From positions 1 to 20,039 of IMG/VR virus record IMGVR_UViG_3300023236_000046: DNA of 20,039 bases, one strand, 5' to 3'. Made by a program: the position numbers and the translations under genes. The stretch comes from a virus. The notes below the pieces were generated by a model that made no database searches, had not been told where the DNA came from, and saw nothing but the letters and a program-made list of their open reading frames with translations. Positions 15,501 to 20,039 of the stretch are shown here, in pieces (the first letter of the stretch is position 1; every line of letters starts with the position of its first letter).

Positions 15501-18500
15501 TTAAACAGGAGTGGTCGTACTCTGTGTCCATCCCAAACCATTGAATATACTATACTGATAGTCTTTAAGAGTAAACAGTTGATCGCTTTCTGAAATTGTT
15601 CTGTTTGTTCCGGTATATATATCATATATATTTCCAGCATCAAGTTCTTCCCTCAGGGTTGTTGACAAGAACAGCACCTCCTGCCAGTCAAAAGCTTCTC
15701 CTACAGGAACAGTCTCTTCACCAATGACCTCTTTACCGGCCCAGTATCCCCAATCAATAGGGTCTCCCAAAAAACTCCTAACTGCAAACCACTGCCTAAA
15801 ACCAAAACGCTCTTCGTCGTCTGCAAGTGTTGTTTGATAAAAGCTAAAATTGTTAAACATTATTGGGCTTGTTATTCTGAGTGCTCCGACAAAGCCTCCG
15901 ATATCAAGAAATCCTGGGAAGGATAAACCTATGGCATTCCAGGTATTAGAATAAAGAACTGGTCTTTTAGACGGCACACCATTATTAAAGAAAACAAGGT
16001 TACCCGATAGTTGGTTTGTTCTTGCATTCAGCGCATAGATTTGACCACGTTTTCTATTTGCACTATCTGCTATTAAGAAAAACTTGATGTAAACATCTCC
16101 AGACTCTATTTCAAATATTTTTACAGGAACTTCTGGGAACAGATCTTCTCCATACTTTAGGGAGATCTGTAGAGAGCCAATCTTGAAAAATGAAGATGCG
16201 TTTGTATTGAGGGGAATAGAGATACCGGCATTATTTCTATTATCATATGTTGTCCTAACTTCTATACCGCTATTTGAGGTGTTGTATAGGTATGGGCTAC
16301 TTCCTTTATAGATTGCAAATGGGGGAGCTGATCTATAGTCGAAGTACCGACCAACCTTTCTAAAGGGTACTAGGTTGGTTCCAAACTTTGTTCCAATCTT
16401 ATTAGGGGAGTTGCTGAATGCTTGAGATGATATTTGTAAAGATCTTGTTGTAACTGGGCTAAACCTTATACCGTCTATTTCGTATTCTAAATAAAGATTT
16501 ATTGAAATATTTTTAAAATTTACATTTGGAGGTGGGTAAACAATAGTTCCGTCAACAACCTCATATTTTGTATTGAGCCAACTTGAGTTTGGTCTTACGA
16601 TACCTGAAGAGTCTAGCAATTGCTTGCTGGTAAAATTATCCTCTACAGAGTTAGAACCATCTCTTAGGTATTGGAATGCTACATAGGCTTTTACTAAATT
16701 CTGAGATGTGTCATACTTGTTAGCAGAATTAAAAATCTTCATATTGGGATAATCTAGGTTTACCTGCAAAAAGTCAACCCTGGATTGCTTCCTTCCAAAA
16801 GCGTTTACAATTTCCTTGGAGAAGTAAGATAGTGGAACATAGTCTTCCCAGAAAGAATTAACGGCAATGTCTAACATAAACATCCCCATGTTTATTTTTG
16901 GCAAAAGGGTATAGGTTGCTATGTGGTCAATAGCCCTTATTGCTTGGAAGTCGTAGGGGTCTCCGCCGTCCAGGGCAAGTTCCCAGTAGTCTGGGTCGTT
17001 GCCAAAATATTCATCCCCCGCATCATATATACTGGGGCCAAAATGCTCAAACACATTTTCGTAATCTACGGGTATCCCATCTTCATTAAATAGATGGGAT
17101 ATTTTTTTAAGATTTCTTGCACTAGTAAAACCAATCCTATAAATATACCCACTAAAGGTATTAGCTAGATTCTCTGATCCAGCAATGTATATTGCTAAAT
17201 TTTGCCTGCTTCCAAAAAAGTTTCCTAACTCTCTTCCATTTTGCCTTACAAATCTTGGCAAATGTATTCCAGCCATAAACTTTTTTCCAACAGAGTGTCC
17301 TGGAGCGGTATAGAATATAGTATCCTTAAAAGAACCGTTGGCTAACTTAGTTATAAAAGAATAATAAATAGTTGAGTCATAAGCATAGATCAAGTCTGTG
17401 TCTGCTACTGCTTCTATAGTTGTAGCTTGATTTGCCTGAACTTGATAAGAAAGCGAAGTATCCGATATTACGAATATTTGATAAAATCCTGTGGGGACTG
17501 TTTGAGAGCCTTCAATAAGAATCTTCATACCAGTCTTGAGTCCATGCCTTATTCCAGATACGGTTACTGTTTGTCCTAACTGACTAACTGTTATTGAGTT
17601 ATCTAAAAATGGACCTATTGGGTTACCTCTGTAATACACCTCTACTGTGTTAGAAGTTGTAGAGTTTGTTACTTGAAATAAAGTTTGTTTACTTAAGGAT
17701 ATTTCCTTTGATTCAAATACCCCATAGAATGATCTTGTTTGTTCTTGCAAAAAGTTCATGTTGGGAAACGATAGATGTCCCCCAGTGCTATCCCAAGAAC
17801 CGTTGGGCTTTAGAGTAATTTTTAAATTTTCTAAATCTTGTGACGCTTCTAGATCAGAGAGCCATCTGGACTCTGTCTTGTCTGTGAACCTAACCGTTGG
17901 GGTTGGGTGATTTGGGGGGCCTAGTGCGTCTCGCTCTGTTACAAGATTTTCCAAGCTTCCATTAGCCCATCTGCTGGATGATGGAAAATAAAAGTTTTTT
18001 GGATACTTGGCAAATGGGTAATCTACAAAAACAGAAGAGGAAGAGTCTAGCCCTTTAATATCTACGGGAACCTGAACACCTTGGCCATATATCCATCTTC
18101 TTTTTGCAACTATGGCTGCTACCTCGTATGGGTAAACTCCAACGCAATCTATTTGAATAAGTGGGACATCTTCGTAAGCATAGAAACCTAGCCAGTCTTG
18201 ATCTAATCCATCCTCTATACTGGCTGGGAAGGCGTATGACGAGGGATCGAGGTCTAGTTCAAGCAATATGGCACCGTTAATTATAAGCTCCCCCTTAGTC
18301 GCTGAGAGCCTTATATCAACAAGCATGGGCCTATCCCATTCTCTAATAAAGTGTGACACAACCTGATTCCCAATTCTTAATTTTAAGAATGGTCCTTCTA
18401 CATAAAGTCCGTCAGTAGACTGGATCGGGCCAAAGATTCTTCTAGCAACTATGGCAGAAGATTTTATCTTAATCCAGAACTCAGCAGTGAGTCTGTTTAG

Positions 18501-19352
18501 CTGACCTGACCTATTCATAAATCCAAAACCTGGAACAATCAAGGAGGGAGAGTTTGCTTTAGGAGTAAGGTAGGTTGCATTTTGAGACCCAAAGACTAAG
18601 GGTAACCCATAGTTTCTAGCTACCAGGGCGTTATCATCTGCAATGTAGTATCCATTTGTGCCCGGCAAGCCGTAAGGCTGTGCCTCTATTCCTTTTGTTG
18701 CTTGTATTGCAATGCTATCTGGAACATCTATAAGCTGTGCACCAAATGATCTAAGCTGAAATTCTTCTGCCCATTGACCAGCGGTAATACCGTTAATTGA
18801 AAATTCGTATGAAGAGTTTTGATCTTCATAATAAATTTCAAATATTAGCTCTAAGTCTTGAAAGCTTGTCGGCAAAATAAAAGTTTCCGATACCGCTGCC
18901 CATGCCAGTGCGGAGCTCAAAGCCGCCGCTTTAATTACTTCATTTACTTCTGAGGTATCTGGATCTGTATACCTAAATCCAACTCTAAAGTCTAGAATTT
19001 TGTCAAATGAATAAACATATGCAGATGCAGAAAATGTTTGCTGTTCTGCGTTTACGTCTGCTGGATTTATAGCAAATGGGCTAGTAAAAGTGACAAGACC
19101 GTTATTTGTTGGATCAGTAATAACTCCATTGGCAAACCTGTCGGAGAATGGAAAACTTGGGGGAATAAGAGAAAACACCTGATCATCTCTTGCATTTACA
19201 ATGCTTGTGACACCGGTGCTTGTCCAATTACTCAATTGTTGATCTGAATCAGACAAGAAAGATATGTAGTCGGCCTTGTCGTCCAATGCCCACAAACCTA
19301 GAGGGTGCTCAGAAAAAACCTTAGTGGCATATAGATTTAAAGGATTAGCCAT
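15501..19352 (-). CDS. Large LamG/concanavalin A-like virion protein (probable adhesin or appendage)
   Basis: A 1283-residue, strand-rich protein. Residues 1-12 (MANPLNLYATKV) start a region ending in HPLGLWALDDKAD, a pattern often seen at the front of LamG-type proteins. Residues about 287-425 form a concanavalin A-like jellyroll (LTAEFWIKIK, then DRPMLVDIRLS, GELIINGAILLEL, VGVYPYEVAAIVAKRRW). A second jellyroll-like stretch spans about 500-760 and is interrupted near 585-647 by a small beta domain (VTVSGIRHGLKTGMKILIEG). A third strand-rich part lies near 1030-1190. No signal peptide, no coiled coil and no catalytic motif found. Such proteins are structural and often bind glycans at the host surface. 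ATG 19352 is 7 nt from an extended -10 and lacks a ribosome binding site. Its place before the portal gene is unusual. Confidence 0.8.
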   Translation of the reverse strand: MANPLNLYATKVFSEHPLGLWALDDKADYISFLSDSDQQLSNWTSTGVTSIVNARDDQVFSLIPPSFPFSDRFANGVITDPTNNGLVTFTSPFAINPADVNAEQQTFSASAYVYSFDKILDFRVGFRYTDPDTSEVNEVIKAAALSSALAWAAVSETFILPTSFQDLELIFEIYYEDQNSSYEFSINGITAGQWAEEFQLRSFGAQLIDVPDSIAIQATKGIEAQPYGLPGTNGYYIADDNALVARNYGLPLVFGSQNATYLTPKANSPSLIVPGFGFMNRSGQLNRLTAEFWIKIKSSAIVARRIFGPIQSTDGLYVEGPFLKLRIGNQVVSHFIREWDRPMLVDIRLSATKGELIINGAILLELDLDPSSYAFPASIEDGLDQDWLGFYAYEDVPLIQIDCVGVYPYEVAAIVAKRRWIYGQGVQVPVDIKGLDSSSSVFVDYPFAKYPKNFYFPSSSRWANGSLENLVTERDALGPPNHPTPTVRFTDKTESRWLSDLEASQDLENLKITLKPNGSWDSTGGHLSFPNMNFLQEQTRSFYGVFESKEISLSKQTLFQVTNSTTSNTVEVYYRGNPIGPFLDNSITVSQLGQTVTVSGIRHGLKTGMKILIEGSQTVPTGFYQIFVISDTSLSYQVQANQATTIEAVADTDLIYAYDSTIYYSFITKLANGSFKDTIFYTAPGHSVGKKFMAGIHLPRFVRQNGRELGNFFGSRQNLAIYIAGSENLANTFSGYIYRIGFTSARNLKKISHLFNEDGIPVDYENVFEHFGPSIYDAGDEYFGNDPDYWELALDGGDPYDFQAIRAIDHIATYTLLPKINMGMFMLDIAVNSFWEDYVPLSYFSKEIVNAFGRKQSRVDFLQVNLDYPNMKIFNSANKYDTSQNLVKAYVAFQYLRDGSNSVEDNFTSKQLLDSSGIVRPNSSWLNTKYEVVDGTIVYPPPNVNFKNISINLYLEYEIDGIRFSPVTTRSLQISSQAFSNSPNKIGTKFGTNLVPFRKVGRYFDYRSAPPFAIYKGSSPYLYNTSNSGIEVRTTYDNRNNAGISIPLNTNASSFFKIGSLQISLKYGEDLFPEVPVKIFEIESGDVYIKFFLIADSANRKRGQIYALNARTNQLSGNLVFFNNGVPSKRPVLYSNTWNAIGLSFPGFLDIGGFVGALRITSPIMFNNFSFYQTTLADDEERFGFRQWFAVRSFLGDPIDWGYWAGKEVIGEETVPVGEAFDWQEVLFLSTTLREELDAGNIYDIYTGTNRTISESDQLFTLKDYQYSIFNGLGWTQSTTTPV

Positions 19353-19359
19353 ATATACA

Positions 19360-19368
19360 ATTTTATCA
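19360..19368 (-). promoter_or_regulatory. Extended -10 promoter of the LamG-type gene, leaderless
   Basis: Minus strand TGATAAAAT, then 7 nt (TGTATAT) to ATG 19352. A start 6-7 nt after the -10 falls on the ATG. No good -35. Confidence 0.58.
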
Positions 19369-19391
19369 CAGTAGTGGATAAAATATCTGGA

Positions 19392-20039
19392 TTAAGCTTG
19401 TGCTTCACCCCATGATAGTTTTGCAGATGTTCTGGTGTCATTCCCAGTAAGTCTGGAAACTGCTACCGTCAAAATGTCTGGACCATCGGGGAAGATGTTA
19501 TCTCCACCTAGGATAGAGTTAGACAACTCAAACAGCTGATCGATGTTTACCGATGTTGTCCCCTTGTTTCCTCCAGTTCCACCTTCTGCCTGGAAGTTAT
19601 AAACCTGAATACCCCCGGAAATTGTATCCTGTGGTGTATGCTCAACCAACTCAACCAGTGACGGATTGGGCATTGCCGTAAATCCAAGGTTGTTCAGTCT
19701 TCCATTAAGGACTAGCTTAACTTCTACTAGCTCATCAGTGGATACTCCAATTTCGTTCATCCGTAGCTGCATTCGGTTAATAATATCTCTATCTCCAAGT
19801 TTTCCGGTAATGCCAGAGTCTGCTGATGGAGAAAGCCTAATCGAAATTAGTGGCTGATAGTTTGGTCCAGAAGTGTTGTTTAGCGAACCGTTTGGATACA
19901 AGAAGTAGGTGTACTGGGTGTTACCCTGTGTCGTAAAGTTTAATACTTCTGATATAAGTGCGTTTGGTGCTGGTGTAGACTCAACAGTAAAGCTTCCTGT
20001 AGCCGGGAATGTGAAACTCGTTCCATTTATTATTGTTAC
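19392..20039 (-). CDS. Unidentified structural protein, C-terminal part (5' end outside window)
   Basis: The frame is open from the window edge to TAA 19392, giving 215 codons; a TTG at 19901 is internal and not a likely start because the frame upstream stays open and has the same composition. The visible part is Ser/Thr/Asn/Gly-rich and strand-like (GSFTVESTPAPNALISEVLN), then a helix (DIINRMQLRMNEIGVSTDEL), then strands (EVKLVLNGRLNNLGF) and a C-terminal FELSNSILGGDNIFPDGPD. Composition and neighbourhood suggest a virion protein paired with the LamG-type protein downstream. Specific role not recognised. Confidence 0.72.
   Translation of the reverse strand, partial: VTIINGTSFTFPATGSFTVESTPAPNALISEVLNFTTQGNTQYTYFLYPNGSLNNTSGPNYQPLISIRLSPSADSGITGKLGDRDIINRMQLRMNEIGVSTDELVEVKLVLNGRLNNLGFTAMPNPSLVELVEHTPQDTISGGIQVYNFQAEGGTGGNKGTTSVNIDQLFELSNSILGGDNIFPDGPDILTVAVSRLTGNDTRTSAKLSWGEAQA

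Overview
The window is a stretch of late structural (virion) genes from a tailed dsDNA phage (Caudoviricetes), probably a siphovirus: there is an HK97-type head set, a tail-tube gene, two tail assembly chaperones and a very long tape measure gene, and no sheath or contractile-tail gene. Every real gene lies on the minus strand, so the transcription order runs from position 20039 down to 1. Genes are packed with almost no spacing, the DNA is AT-rich by eye, 12 of the 14 visible stops are TAA and none is TGA. Extended -10 promoters placed directly on start codons (leaderless genes) and the style of the large LamG-type protein recall actinophages. An actinobacterial host, perhaps a low-GC one, is therefore my inference, not something shown.

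Layout in transcription order. (1) 20039-19392: 3' part of an unidentified structural gene. (2) 19352-15501: a 1283-residue virion protein with concanavalin A/LamG-like regions, likely adhesin or appendage. (3) 15482-15102: a 126-residue protein of unknown function, overlapping (4) the portal, 15102-13504. (5) 13457-12120: prohead protease fused in frame to an acidic coiled-coil scaffold, with a second, near-perfect ribosome binding site and ATG at 12698 that should produce the scaffold alone. (6) 12095-10968: major capsid protein, followed by a strong hairpin. (7) 10868-7825: a five-gene connector operon (unknown 140-residue protein, head-tail adaptor, head closure, HK97 gp10-like neck protein, probable tail terminator), joined mostly by TAATG overlaps. 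(8) 7749-7093: major tail protein, followed by a rho-independent terminator. (9) 7018-6341 and 6280-5963: a long and a short tail assembly chaperone that are paralogues. (10) 5935 to beyond base 1: tape measure protein, at least 1978 residues, with its 3' end outside the window.

How it works together: portal, scaffold and capsid protein build the prohead, the protease clears the scaffold, the connector genes close the head and join it to the tail, and the two chaperones coat the tape measure while the tail tube polymerises on it. The most unusual points are (a) the chaperone pair, where a fused G-T gene plus a separate G gene seem to replace the usual programmed frameshift; (b) at least seven extended -10 boxes (TGnTAtanT), four of them 6-9 nt from an ATG, which predicts leaderless mRNAs; (c) a terminator after the tail-tube gene that overlaps the promoter of the next gene; and (d) the nested scaffold start. 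I saw no tRNA, CRISPR, IS element, integrase, lysis or replication gene, and no gene-free stretch above 300 bases.
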